Shown piece by piece: positions 22,091-33,939 of a DNA stretch of 64,000 nucleotides. This DNA is from Ovis canadensis (taxonomy: Eukaryota; Chordata; Mammalia; Artiodactyla; Bovidae). A model generated the notes under the pieces. That model saw nothing but the letters and a program-made list of their open reading frames with translations. It made no database searches and was not told where the DNA came from. The translations under genes and the position numbers were made by a program. The DNA lies in assembly GCF_042477335.2 (NCBI RefSeq), contig NC_091255.1, positions 28,498,501-28,562,500 of the forward strand, written 5' to 3'. Every line of letters begins with the position of its first letter. Position 1 is the stretch's first letter.

Positions 22091-23071
22091 ATAAAGACTT
22101 TAAAAATGGACCACCAGGAAAAAATCTAAAAAGATAATAGTAAATAAAAGGTCATCAAGGAATGCACTGAATTGAAGACTGAAAAACCAGGCTTGGAAAA
22201 TAATCAGGAACCACAGCCAAGTCTTGCCCAAGAAACTGTCTTGTCAGGACACAGCTTGTCACCACTGTGACCAGAACACTGTTGGACGTGGACCCTGCTG
22301 GCGGTACAGCTACTGGACCTTGACCCCCAAATGAAAACATACTCTGCTTCTCTAATCACCGGGACTAAAACTACAGCTCGCTCAGCACCATTCCAACCCA
22401 TTTCGAGTTTGCCCTCCTGTATTTTAGAGACCGAGAGAGTAAACGTTTTCTAGACTCCCATGTGGCTGCAGCGACCTAGCCCACCTCAAGCGCAGGCACC
22501 CACAGGAGAGCAATGAAGGCTACAGACCCCAGGCGGGGAATCTGGAAATCTTAAAAGCACAATAGGACAGCTGTCCTGTTCCTTTGGGTGTTAGACAAGA
22601 ATGAGTTTACAGGGTCCAAACTGCAGCTTTATAGGGACTGGACAATGAACTGTGGCATTAGCAGTGTTTTTCCTGGAAAATTCTGTGGCCGGATTAGGTA
22701 TTTTTCCTCATGCTATTCTTGACTGCTTGGCCTGATAGTTTAACTTCCATCCTCAGTTCTCTGGTCCTCCCAGAGATTCCTTGGCCGTCTGATATCCATT
22801 AATAAACTTTTCACAGTTAAATCAGCTAGATTGGATGCTGGAGATGGCAATTAAGAACCTTGATTAACAACAGATGATCCAATAGACTCTAATGGATCAT
22901 GCATACTCCGCACGGGAGAATGACAAACGTCTGCGCTCCCTCCCTCCCTCCCTCTTTCTTTCTTACTTTCTTTTTTCTTTCTTTCTCCTGGATGCTTCCT
23001 CTTAGCATGCTAAGTAGATACTCTTTTAAAAAATTCTTTTAGCCGTGTATTTTACCCTCTCTACTACCTCT
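22091..23071. other. Unassigned DNA with a pyrimidine-rich tract
   Basis: No gene recognised. The part at 22700-22820, ending CATTAATAAACTTTTCAC, looks LTR-like. A (CCCT)/(TTTC) tract lies at 22936-22988. Confidence 0.4.
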
Positions 23072-23298
23072 GGGCTTCCCCGGTGGCTCAGCAGTAAAGA
23101 ACTCGCCTGCCAATGTAGGAGACACAGGAGACCCAGGTTCAGTCCTTGGGTTGGGAAGATCCCCTAGAGAAGAAAATGGCAACCCACTCCAGTATTCTTG
23201 CCTGGAGAATCCCATGGACGGAGGAGCCTGGTGGGCTATAGACCGTAGAATATCAAAGAGTCGGACACAATTGAAGCGACTTAGCACGCACGCATGTA
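23072..23298 (+). repeat. Bov-tA SINE
   Basis: GGGCTTCCCCGGTGGCTCAG head to GAAGCGACTTAGC. Confidence 0.88.
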
Positions 23299-24252
23299 AC
23301 ACCTCTACCCTCTTAAGTATTGCACATACACATATTTTGTTTTGATTTTTTTAATAAAAGTAAACCAGATCCAGAGCACTGACTAAGCATATATCTGTGT
23401 TTATTAGATTCAGATGAAGACAGTGTTTTTGAAGGCAAAACTAAAGAAACACTCAGAACTCAACCCAGAGGCAAACAAAATGTGAAAAATAATATCGAGT
23501 TAAGAAACCAGAAGAATCAAATGTGAAATCTAACATGGGTCTAATTTGGATTCTGGGAGTAGAATCTAAAGAGAATGGGAAGAGACAATTTTTGAAAGAA
23601 ATGTTAGTTGAGGAATATCCAAAATTCAGAAGGACACACAAATGATAAGATTCATGATAAGTCCAATTTAGGGTGTGATCTCAAAAATCAGGTTTGGGAT
23701 GAAAAAAAGGAGTTGTGTGCCAATAAATTGGTAGGCAAGTGAGTAAATCAAAGCAAACATTAACTATACAAATCAACATTATAATGACAAGGTTTAATTT
23801 GGAAGGAGGCTGTAAAACATAAACAGAAATAAAATAATGAGTGACTTCAGAAGTGGTCGGATGGTTAGGACTCCACACTTCCAACTGGGGGAGTGGGGTG
23901 GCACAGGTTGATCCCTGGTAGGAAACTAAGAAAAGAAATAAAACCATGGACCGCAATGACATGTAAGATGGGATGAGGTGATTGGTCTTGGTGTTAAGGA
24001 GAATGACAGAGACACTGAATAATTTAAATTTTGTACAAAGCAAGCATGCTAATATGTTAACATTCAAAAAGAAGAGAAACAGGCTTTATAACTTCCAAAT
24101 TAAAGTATGGAGGAGGAGTTAAATTTGAAAAGTGAGTTACTTCCAGGTTAAAACGCAGATTCAACATAGGCAACAAATGTCACTGCCATCAAACTCCACT
24201 AAAAGAGCAGTAAACAGATTTTTAAAGGCATTTACTTGTGTGTGTGTGTGTG

Positions 24253-24362
24253 GTCATGCACTGGGTGGTATGTAGGATCTTAGTTAACTGACGAGGGATC
24301 AGACCCACAGCCGCTGCATTCAGAGCTCAGAGTCTTAATCATTGGACAGCCAGGGAAGTCCC
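24253..24362 (-). repeat. CHR-type SINE
   Basis: GTAGGATCTTAGTTAACTG to CAGCCAGGGAAGTCCC, preceded by a short (TG)n run at 24238-24252. Confidence 0.8.
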
Positions 24363-24805
24363 AAAAGACATTTAGTCTTTTTTTTTTTGGTCTTTTTTTA
24401 TATAAATTTATTTATTTCAATTGGAGGTTAATTACTTTACAATATTGGATTGGCTTTGCCATACATCAAAGTAAGGAAGGGAGGTGACTTGGAGAAGGAG
24501 TTAGCAGCAGCATTTTGGAAGATGTCGATCATATGGCTCAAGTGATTTAACAGAACAGAGAAGCAGAATTCTGAGACAGCAGTGGGGAACCAACTACATT
24601 TTCACCAGAGAATCCTTAAAATACTCAGTAATTGGAAATTACAAGTATGTATATCCGGAATCAGAGACGGGATGGGAGTAAAATTTAAAATCAAGAGGAT
24701 GGGTGTGAAGGCTGAGAAGTAGTTAGAAGCCAAGTCCCCTTTGCTACTCGGCACTAAGGGATCACTGTCCCTCGTCCACTGCAGCAGCTGAGTGGGGTTT
24801 ATTCT

Positions 24806-24972
24806 TTTTTTTTTTAAGTCTTTTTTGAATTTTTTACTGTATTGTTTCTGTGTTACCTTCTGGGTTTTTTAGCCGAGAGGCATGTGAGATCTTAGCTCCC
24901 TGACCAGGGACTGAACCCTCACCCCCTGCATTAGAAGGCGGAGTCTTAAGCACTGGACCACCAGGGAAATCC
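24806..24972 (-). repeat. CHR-type SINE
   Basis: T-rich tail side, head GACCACCAGGGAAATCC. Similar short stretches GGGTTTATTCTT / GGGTTTTATTCTT flank it. Confidence 0.82.
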
Positions 24973-25436
24973 TGGGTTTTATTCTTACAACAAGGAACAA
25001 TAGTAGGTCTTTGCATGGGGGAGGTAGACTGGCACAGTCAAGGACTACACTGAAAGGTGAAATTATATATTATAAGTACTAATTATTTATACCTGTTGAA
25101 AGTTCAAACCTCCATCCATTTCCTCCTACTGGGCTTTCAGAATGCTAAAAGTAAAATCTCTACCCTCTAGTCGCAAGACTTGACGAGTCTTTTTCAAGTA
25201 ATCTGAACAACTAAAAAGGAAAGACCCAAAGATAGAGACACATTTCCAAACAAATGACCAATCCAGGTCATCACCGTGCAACTTACAGTTGGCTCAGAGC
25301 ATTTAATTTACTTTTGTTTCCCCACTAGTAATCATAACCAAATGCATGGATTACTGGCTTCTGAAGAAAGCCTCTAGCACTGATGATAGAGACGAAAGCA
25401 AACAGGAAAAACAAAACTCAGAAGAAATAGAAGTTA

Positions 25437-25708
25437 GGCTTCCCTGATGGCACAGGGGTGAAGAATCCGCCTGCAAATGCAGGAGACACAGGTTCAGTCT
25501 CTGGTCTAGAAAGATCCCGCAGGCCTCAGAGTGACTAAGTCCATGTATCACAACTATCACACCTGTGTGCCTAGAGCCAGTCGTCTGGAACGAGAGAAGC
25601 CCATGCAATGTGAATCCCCAGCAATGCAACTAGAGAGTAGCCCCAGGTAGCCACAGCTAGAGAAAAGCCCGAGCGGAAGACCCAGCACAGCCAAAAATAA
25701 ATAACTTA
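25437..25708 (+). repeat. Full-length CHR SINE
   Basis: GGCTTCCCTGATGGCACAGG head, CHR body with AGCACAGCCAAAAATAAATAA end. Confidence 0.87.
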
Positions 25709-25709
25709 A

Positions 25710-27200
25710 AAAAATCCCTATAATATCACCAATGTTATCAAAGAGATAATGGAAGATATTGTTTCCATGAAACAAGAACAGGATGCTATCAGGAAAAGAC
25801 CATTAAGAAAATAAAAAACGTGATAATAGAAGCAAAAAGCTCAAAGAAAGTCGAGGAAATCAACTTACTAAACAAACAAAAAAAAACCCCAGAAAATGTG
25901 GAAGAAAGATGGTAAATTTAGAGAGACTGCCCAGTGACCTGAAAAAACAAATAATCCAAAAAGAAAGGGAAAAAAAAAAAAAAACTAGAGGAAAAGAAAA
26001 CATCATTGAAATCGATCAAGAAAACATCTCAGAGTTGGAGGATGTGAGCTTACAGGTTGACAGAGTCCACTGAATGTCTAGCAGAATTGTTAAAAAAATA
26101 CACAGGCCCACTCCAAGGTACATTATTGTCACATTTTAAAGTCTTATTGACAAAGAGATGACTTACTAGTTTCCAAACAGAAAAAAAAAATAGTTTTTAT
26201 AAGAACAGGAATAAAAAGGACTTTAGATTTCACTTGGAGGAAGAAAACAATGGAGCGATGACATCAAAATTCTGAAGGAAATTTATTTCCCACCTAGTTC
26301 TATTACCAACAAAATTGTCATTCTCGTATGAAGGTAGAATCAGGTATTTTCAGATACTCAAGTTCTCAGAAAGTTTACTTCATATATCCTTCCACATCAA
26401 GCTACTAGAAATTATGTTCCAAAATGAGGATGCAAAATAAGAGGCAAGAAACGGACACAAAAAGGATTTCCCTGGTGGTCCAGTGGTTAAGAGTCTGCCT
26501 CGCAGATTGAACCTGCAGGTTCAATCCCTGGTCAAGGAACTAAGAACCCACATGCCTTGGGCAACTACAGTGCAACTACAGAGCCCATGAGCAGCAAGGA
26601 AGATCTCACATACAGCAGCTAAATAATAAAATAAAAAAGAAACAGACACGAAAAATAGGAGATCCAGCCTAGAAGAGAAAGAAGGGACTTTTCAGGATGA
26701 CAATGAAGGTAGGTATCAAGATGCCAATTATGCTCCAGAAATAAAGGAAAACTGCTTCACATTGGAGAGGGATGATTCATGAGGCAATCATATTAAGGGG
26801 TGTCATAACCAACCTTCTGCTGGTAAATAGGTTCCTCCAGAAGAGAGGTAGTAATTATGGAGGAATGCAGAAGACCCAAATCAGAGAAAGGAAAAGGGAA
26901 CACCAGGGAAGTTTTAGCATGACAGCTAAGCAGCACGCCTGGAGAGCAACTCACCTGGATTGAAGGAGACGGGCGGTCGCCAGGATGGAGGAAAATGAAG
27001 GCCTCCAAGAAATGATATGGAAATGACAGAGCACCTGGTGTAAATAAACTCTGGGAAAACTGTACTATAGGCCTTTAGATGGGATGAGAAGGGTTAGTAA
27101 TGTATACAAAGAAAACTAAGTTAACAAAACAGATACCAACTTAAAAATGAAAGTAAAGGAACTGTAATCATTATATACCACAATGCCCAACTGTAAGTAT
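25710..27200 (+). repeat. HAL1 (L1-like LINE) tract
   Basis: Consecutive matches to HAL1 as I know it: CCATGAAACAAGAACAGGATG, CACTCCAAGGTACATTATTG, ACAATGGAGCGATGACATC and CAAAATTCTGAAGGAAATTT. Interrupted by a CHR at 26464-26636. Not coding now. Confidence 0.65.
26464..26636 (+). repeat. CHR SINE with 18-bp TSD
   Basis: Flanked by AAGAAACGGACACAAAAA (26446-26463) and AAGAAACAGACACGAAAA (26637-26654), two differences. Host is HAL1. Confidence 0.87.
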
Positions 27201-27361
27201 AGGCATAAACATTCAAATGCAAACACTGAATATTGGTTATAATCATATTTGATTTGAAAAGCCTAAAATTTCCCTGTATACATTATAGCTAAATCATAGT
27301 TTAATAGGAAGCTGATAATGTCTGAGACTGATGAACAAAATAGGAATGTATGATTTTTTAT

Positions 27362-27750
27362 TTTTTGCTGTACCTAGCAGCTTTCACGGAGAAGGCAATG
27401 GCACCCCGCTCCAGTACTCTTGTGGGAAAATCCCACGGAGGAGCCTGGAAGGCTGCAGTCCATGGGGTCGCTGAAGGTCGGACATGACTGAGAGACTTCA
27501 CTTTCACTTTTCACTTTCTTGCATTGGAGAAGGAAATGGCAACCCACTCCAGTGTTCTTACCTGGAGAATCCCAGGGACGGGGGAGCCTAGTGGGTTGCC
27601 GTCTATGGGGTCGCACAGAGTCGGACACGACTGAAGCAACTTTGCAGCAGCAGCAGCTTTCAGGATCTTAGTTCCCTGACTAGGGATTGACACTGGACCC
27701 ACAGCAGTAAAAGCACTAAATCCTAGCCACTGGACCACCCAGGGATTACC
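27362..27750 (-). repeat. CHR-type SINE split by a BOV-A2
   Basis: Reversed CHR sequence TTTGCTGTACCTAGCAG resumes after the insert with GATCTTAGTTCCCTGAC and ends CTGGACCACCCAGGGAT. Confidence 0.83.
27387..27651 (+). repeat. BOV-A2 SINE nested in a CHR, 11-bp TSD
   Basis: Flanked by AGCAGCTTTCA at 27376-27386 and 27652-27662. Confidence 0.88.
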
Positions 27751-27949
27751 AAAATATGAGTATATATATTCCATTTGGAAACAGAGATTGTACAAATACT
27801 AATAAGAAATGGCTAAAAACAAAAGTAACTAATATTTGAAACTCATTGCTTCTTATTCATGTATAATATTTCACTATAATCCATGTATTTGAGATTATTA
27901 ACATCTATTATATCTGTATGATGGGAATACTATATAGTAGTGCACTATT

Positions 27950-28035
27950 TTTTTAAATTACATTGAGGTATAGTTGATGCACAATATGACATCACTTTCA
28001 TGTGTACGACATAGTGATTCAAAAGCTTTAATTGA
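27950..28035 (-). repeat. L1 3' UTR fragment
   Basis: ATTGAGGTATAGTTGATGCAC, a reversed L1 3' UTR motif. Confidence 0.6.
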
Positions 28036-28122
28036 ATTTAATTCTGTTAAAAATGATTTAATTTGATTCTGTTAAAACCAGCTCAAGTAAAATATTATAT
28101 TTACAATTAAGAACCCTAGCTG

Positions 28123-28345
28123 AGGGACTTCCCTGGTGGTCCAGTTGTTAAGAACCTGCCTTGCAATGAGGGGATGTGAGTTCATTCCCTGATCGGGGAA
28201 CTAAGATCCCATACGCCTTGGAGCAGCTGAGCCTGTGCCACAGCCACTGAGCCGCCCCATAATGAAAGGTCCTGCATGACTGGGTGAAGGCCCCACGTGC
28301 CACAGCTAAGACGCAATGCAGCCGAAACAAATATATTTTTTTTTA
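28123..28345 (+). repeat. CHR SINE
   Basis: GGGACTTCCCTGGTGGTCCAG head, full body, AAATATATTTTTTTTTAA end. Confidence 0.9.
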
Positions 28346-28744
28346 ATGGTACATTCTTCATGGAGTTCTTGTCAAATCTTCCCCTTTGTCACAATATACA
28401 CATTCATGTAGAAATGTACATTCTAACGTGAACATGTATGCATCTACCACACACATGAACATTTATAAATGCATTTACTTGAACACACATTACAAATACA
28501 TGTGCAGTATGCTCACCATACATACATAGGTATATATCACAAATCATATATACATATAAACAAATGTACCTAAGGACCCATAATCTTACACACACTCCCA
28601 AACACAAGCATATACATTTAGGCCAGTGGAGAGATGGGGAAAACAGAACCACTGAGGGTGCCTGTGAGGTTGAAGCTGGGATTGGAAAGGGAAGTTGAGG
28701 CAGGTTATGGAGGAAGGACTTTGCGGAATGTTGTGATATCATAC
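28346..28744. other. ACAT/TATG-rich low-complexity DNA
   Basis: About 28390-28620 is dominated by imperfect ACAT/ATAC repeats; frames there are low-complexity. No gene. Confidence 0.6.
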
Positions 28745-28920
28745 AAAGAGCCCTGAATTTGGAACTGGATGATCCTGAGATTAAGTCACAGCTCTGCAGT
28801 TCACCAGCTGTGTAACACTGAGCAACAGCCTTGACTTCTTTGTGCTCCAGTTTTCCTATTTGTAAAATGGGACTTTGTATCGACAGAACGAAGTTCCAGA
28901 ATATTGTAGGTGCTTAATAA
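28745..28920 (+). repeat. MIR
   Basis: Core pattern with CAGCTGTGTAACACTGAGC and CTATTTGTAAAATGGGAC. Confidence 0.8.
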
Positions 28921-29440
28921 CAAGCCATAACTGCTGTTATTATGGGTGTACACAGGGACTGAAGGTATTTGCATGGAGCCTTGACCTCCATGAAGTGGTA
29001 TTTCAGGAAAAAACCTTCACCTAGACAATTACAATCACTCTCCCATCTGAGACCAGGAGGCCCAAAGGAGGTGAGAGCACTAACCCCAGGGCTGAGTGTG
29101 GATGATGCCTGCATCATAGGAGGCCTCGTGCATGAGGCAGGACGCGTGAGCCAGGCCTGGCCGGAGTGTGGGACTTTGCCCACACTCAGCTCTCCAGAGC
29201 AGGAGTGGTCCTGCAGCATTCCTGAGGACTGTGAGGCCTGGTTTGCCTGTTGTGTGAAGTAGGACTCTATTCTCTGGAAGGCCACAGTTCTGGCTTCTTG
29301 CCTTTCTCAGCCACCCAGTGTCTCCAATGGGCCTTAACCTTTACCCTTTCCTCTCAGCTGGGCATGGTGCCGGCTCCCCCATCAGCCTTTTGGTCTTGCC
29401 AAGGAGGGACTGCAGGCTTGGTGGGAAGGTGCCCAGAAGG
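28921..29440. other. Repeat-poor island
   Basis: Unique sequence with complementary frames of about 97 (+) and 123 (-) codons that match nothing I know. No splice or poly(A) context. Confidence 0.4.
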
Positions 29441-29830
29441 CATTTAAGGATCTAGGTTCAAGTCCTGACTTGGCCACTTCCTAGCTGCGAGGTCTTGGGC
29501 CAGTCATTTCCCTTTTCTGAGGGCCTGAGTTTGCCTCTCTGTTCAATGATGATCGAGAGAGTGATCTCAAATGGTATGGTAAGAATTAAGAGAATGAATG
29601 CGAAAATGCCTAGTTAGGGCTGGGCCCACAGTGGGGACTCATTCATGTTGCCTGAATACTTAGAGTAAAATTACTCGACGAAGACACCTGTGTTTTTGGC
29701 CAGGATGTGCCAAACGTGTGTGAGCTTTAGAAAGTCTCTTACCTTCTCTGGGTCTGTTTCCTCAGCATGAAGTGAGAAAATGGGCCTGGATAATCTTCAG
29801 CCTCCTTTCTGGCACTAGGATTCCAGAACT
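29441..29830 (+). repeat. Two adjacent MIR copies
   Basis: 29441-29660 (TTCAAGTCCTGACTTGGCC, GGTCTTGGGCCAGTCATTTCC) and about 29700-29830 (AGTCTCTTACCTTCTCTGGG). Confidence 0.7.
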
Positions 29831-29850
29831 TGGTGCTCTGAACTGATAGA

Positions 29851-29970
29851 GAATTCCCTGGTGATCCAGTAGTTAGGGCTCTGTGCTTTAACAGCCCAGG
29901 ATCTGGGTTCAATCCCTGGTCAGGGAGCTAAGATTCTACAAACCAAGTGGCGTGGCCAAAAAAAAAAAAC
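29851..29970 (+). repeat. CHR-type SINE, short
   Basis: AGAATTCCCTGGTGATCCAG head, GTGGCGTGGCC then A12 tail. Confidence 0.85.
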
Positions 29971-30167
29971 CTGAACCATCAGAGTGTCTTCCTCTGATCC
30001 TTTAAGGGCACACATCTAGAGTGTGAAGGGTGTCAAGGTTGGGGACAGATAGAGAGCAAGGACCCTCTCTACCCTAGAGACCCATATGCTTTGTAAATTA
30101 AATGGTAACGGGCTCTGTCTCGTGGAGGGAGGAAGGAAGTTCAATGTGTGTATGTGTGTAAGTCAAT

Positions 30168-30487
30168 ATAAGTAAAAGTTTCTCAGTCGTGTCCAACTCT
30201 TTGCAACCCCAAGGACTGAACAGTCCATGGAATTCTCTAGGCCAGAATATTGGAGTGGGTAGCCTTTCTCTTCTCTAGGGGATCTTCCTGACCCAGGGAT
30301 CAAACCCAGGTCCCCCACATTGCAGGCGGATTCTTCACCAGCTGAGCCACAAGAGAAGCCCAAGAATACTGGAGAGGGTAGCCTATCCCTTCTCCAGGGG
30401 ATCTTCCCCACCCAGGAATTGAACTGGGGTCCCAGGTTCTCCTGCATTGCAAGCGAATTTTTTACCAATTGAGCTATCAGGGAAGCC
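30168..30487 (-). repeat. Bov-tA SINE with duplicated tRNA-side half
   Basis: A complete reverse Bov-tA (30168-30360) is followed by a second partial unit (30361-30487) that repeats the right half, ending GAGCTATCAGGGAAGCC. Dimeric Bov-tA forms are known. Confidence 0.8.
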
Positions 30488-31532
30488 ACAAGTCATTATG
30501 AGGGGAATAACTCTGGGTACTTGATAGAGGAATCCAGTGGATCCATCTGTCAGCCATGTATTGTCTGTCTGCCAACCATCACCATCTTTGAGGTCTCTGT
30601 TCCTGGAAGAATCCTGGGTGACCACACTTTGAACTAACAACCACAGGTGTGAAAATCAGATTCCCACTCTGCTTTCACAGTCTGGTGAGGACACGGCCGG
30701 GACACTTGTGACCACTGACAGCACAGTTTGTGCTGAGAAACCAGGGCACCTGGTTTGCATTCTGGGGACAGTGTGGTCAAGATGGGCCACAGCAGCAGGC
30801 AAGGGTGACAGCTGTGATCTGCTCTTGAGAGATGGAGAGAGCTTCCCGGGAGTGGAAGTGGAGGTGAGAAGCACATTCCAGAGGTCGGTTGGGGTGGAGG
30901 CATGTGGTGTCCTGAAGGTGTCAAGCCAGGAGGATTTGACAGGCGAATGAAGCTTAAAATAGAAAAGGGAAAAGGAAGAAACCAGCCTTTGCCCCTGGAC
31001 CTCCTGCGTGCCGTATGCCCGCTCACAGACACCTCACACCACACCTCCCAGGTAGGTTTTTCCTCACGCGACTTTTACAGAAAGCCCAAGCACGGATCAC
31101 ACAGCGAAGGCCAGAGCTCCGACTGGAAGCTATATCCCAGTTCCTCCTCTCTCCTCATCCTCTCTGAAGAGTGGAGGATTCTTTAGCAGAAGAGGAACAA
31201 CCAGTTTCCCCCTAAAAGGCTAGAGAAGCCCTCCTCTTCCAGGAGGCCGTCCAGTGCCCTACCCAGGGAGAGTTTCATGACTGGAACACGCTCTGTGGCT
31301 TGTTTATTAGCCTTATCGCCACTACTCCACCCAGGACAATCTGATTAAATCCTGCTGTCCTCAGTGAAAGGCCTTTTATAAAGGGCTCTGCTCTCCACAA
31401 ATAAGGGCCGCCTTGCTTCCTTGCCAGAAAGGGCCTTCAAGGTCTAGGACAGACGATAGGAGGGAAACTTTGTCACTGCCACAGCGGGGAAAGGTGTGAG
31501 CAAACAGAGCCTTGCTTATATTTCTTTCTTTC
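30488..31532. other. Repeat-free island, candidate regulatory DNA
   Basis: One kilobase without a recognised repeat. At 31301-31383 it has GTTTATTAG, CTTATCG (GATA-like in reverse), CTGATTAAATCC and TATAAAG (31377-31383). No coding evidence; the frame at 30634-31044 (-) has no known relative. Confidence 0.4.
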
Positions 31533-31641
31533 TTTTTTTTACTGCATTGTGCAGTATCTTAGGTCCCTGACCAGGGACTGAACCCGTGCCCCCTGCAGTA
31601 GAAGCATGGAGTGCTAAACACTGGACCACCAGGGAATTCCC
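31533..31641 (-). repeat. CHR-type SINE, short
   Basis: GCAGTATCTTAGGTCCCTG to GACCACCAGGGAATTCCC. Confidence 0.85.
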
Positions 31642-31729
31642 AGCTTTGATTTCTTGATCCTGAGACTCCAGGGCTGCACTGCCTGATGCTGGACACCAAG
31701 AAATTAAAATAGGGAGGGATAATAAAAGA

Positions 31730-32178
31730 ACAAAAGAGAGTTTCATTCAAGCCAGACTGAGGTCTACAGCCTAGGAGACAGACTTCTCAAACAGTTCTGA
31801 GGAATTGTTCCAAAGAAGCATGGTTTTCGTAAGTTTCCTGTCTTGTCAGAACTATGACAGCAGTGCATTCCTTCAGGGTTTCGAAAAAGACAAGTAGCTG
31901 TCACAGCATATCAGTGTGACCCTGATGCCTGGGGAGGGAGCCTTATCATCAAAGAAGTTACCAGCATTGGTGTCCCAGGAAGGAAGGACCTTTCTTTTTT
32001 GCTTGCTGGCCTCATTATGGAGAATCTTTACTTCTGGACAATGTATCTTTATTTAAATGGTTAAAGGAGATGTCTAATGTATGTTTAATAGGCCACAAAA
32101 CAGGCATAAAATTTAAGTTAAATCACGTATAAGCCCAGAACGACTTCTCCATACCTCAACATATGGAAATTTCTTCCA
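31730..32178. repeat. LTR-like repeat, copy 2
   Basis: Nearly uninterrupted version of the repeat at 18330-19617: AAGCCAGACTGAGGTC, TACCAGCATTGG, TTTAATAGGCCACAAAAC and CATACCTCAACATATGG. Orientation is the same. No retroviral genes beside it. Confidence 0.55.
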
Positions 32179-32895
32179 TCAGGTGTGTATCCAAAAGAAC
32201 TGAAATCAGGGCCTCGAGAGATATTTGCACCGCTGTGTTCACAGCAGCGTTATTCACAATAGGCAAAAGGTAGAATAACCTAAGTTTCCATCTGTGGAGG
32301 AGTGAATCAACACAATGCATCGTATGTATACAAAATGGACTAAATGCTGTTTAGTCACTAGGTCATGACTGACTCTTTGCAAGCGTATGGACTGTCGCCC
32401 ACCAGGGTCCTCTGTCCATGCAGTTTCCCAGGCAAGAATGCTCCAGTGGATTGGCATTTCCTTCCCCAGGGGATCTTCCCCACTCAGGGACTGAACCTGC
32501 AGCTCCCGCATGGGCAGGCAAATTCTTGACTACTGGGCCACCAGTGAAGCCCATATGTATACAAAATGGAATGTTATATATAAAAAAGGAATGTTACCCA
32601 GCATTAAAAAAGAAGAGAATTCTGACACAAGCTATAACATGGATGAGCCTTGAGGACACTATGCTAAGTGAAATCAGACACGCACAGAAAGACGAATACT
32701 GTGCGATTCTCCTTTTATGCAATATCTAGAGGAGTCAGTCATAGAAATAGAAAGTAGAACAGTGGCTGTCAGGGCCTGGGGAAGGGAGAGTAGGGAGTTA
32801 TTGCTTAATGGATATAGAGTTTTAGCTTTGCAGCATGACAAGGATTCCAGAGACTGGTTGTAAAATAATATGGTCAGACTTGATACTGAACTGAT
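32179..32895 (+). repeat. L1 3' fragment interrupted by a Bov-tA
   Basis: GCAGCGTTATTCACAATAGGC to the 3' UTR CAGAGACTGGTTGTAAAATAA. Interrupted at 32340-32553 and cut by BovB at about 32900. Confidence 0.78.
32340..32553 (-). repeat. Bov-tA SINE with perfect 17-bp TSD
   Basis: Flanked by TATGTATACAAAATGGA at 32323-32339 and 32554-32570, both L1 sequence. Confidence 0.93.
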
Positions 32896-32899
32896 AACT

Positions 32900-33657
32900 T
32901 ATATGCAGAGTACATCATGCAAAATGCCAGGCTGGATGGAGCACAAGCTGGAATCAACATTGCCAGGAGAAATATCAATAACCTCAGATATGTAGAGGAC
33001 CCCACCCTTAATGACAGAAAGCGAAGAAGAACTAAAGAGCCTCTTGATGAAAGTGAAAGAGAAAGTGAAAAAGCTGGCTTAAAACTCAACATTCAAAAAA
33101 CTAAGATCATGGCATCCAGTCCCATCACTTGCTCCTTGGAAGAAAAGCTGTGACCAACCTAGACCACATATTAAAAAGCAGACATTACTTTGCTGACAAA
33201 GGTCTGTCCAGTCAAAGATATGGTTTTTCCAGGAGTCATGTATAGATGTGAGAGTTGGACTATAAAGAAAGCTGAGGGCAGAAGAATTTATGCTTTTGAA
33301 CTGTGGCATTGGAGAAGACTCTTGAGAGTCCCTTGGACTGCAAGGAGATCAAACCAGTCAATCCTAAAGGAAATCAGTCCTGAGTATTCATTGGAAGGAT
33401 TGATGCTGAAGCTGAAGCTCCAATACTTTCATCACCTGATGTGAAGAACTGACTCACTGGAAAAGACCCTGACGCTGGGAAATATTGAAGGCAGGAGGAG
33501 AAGGGGATGACAGAAGATGCAATGGTTGGATAACATCACCAACTCAATGGACATGAGTTTGAGCAAGCTCTGGGAGTTGGTGATGGATGGGGAAGCCTGG
33601 TGTGCTGCAGTCCATGGGGTTGCAGAGTCAGACACGACTGAGTGACTGAACCGAAAG
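32900..33657 (+). mobile_element. BovB LINE 3' fragment
   Basis: Starts in the RT region (TACATCATGCAAAATGCC), lacks an internal block after KIMASSPIT (about 33125), and ends GACTGAGTGACTGAACC. Frames stop at 33151. L1 3' UTR-like DNA resumes at 33660 with AATCAAAATGGTTAAGAGG. Confidence 0.88.
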
Positions 33658-33939
33658 GAACAATCAAAATGGTTAAGAGGGTACATTTTAAGTTATGTGC
33701 TTTTTTCATCACAGTATTTAAAAGGAGCTGAGCAGAGAGATCTGGAAGAAGAGGGACAGGCTTGCTGCTTGGTAACACAGAGAGGAGCTTCTTGCTAACT
33801 GTATCTAAGATGTGCTCAGGTCCCTTTTAGCATCAGAGTACTCCCTGGATCCCAGCTAAGCCATCAACAGCCAGAGCACATGGGTAGTGCCAGTTCTGAA
33901 AGGCTGACTCCTTATCTCCTCTTGATACTCTTCTTCTTT

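Larger units (their letters stand above)
23345..25435. repeat. AT-rich old LINE-like DNA with CHR and L1 insertions
   Basis: Weakly HAL1/L1-like text (TCTAATTTGGATTCTGGGAG near 23540). Insertions: CHR + (23839-23940, divergent), CHR - (24253-24362), ruminant L1 3' end - (24395-24475), CHR - (24806-24972). No intact frame. Confidence 0.4.

Noticed and set aside
31377-31383. TATAAAG as a promoter of an unknown gene
   Set aside because: No reading frame, splice site or transcript evidence follows it; kept only as part of a candidate regulatory island.
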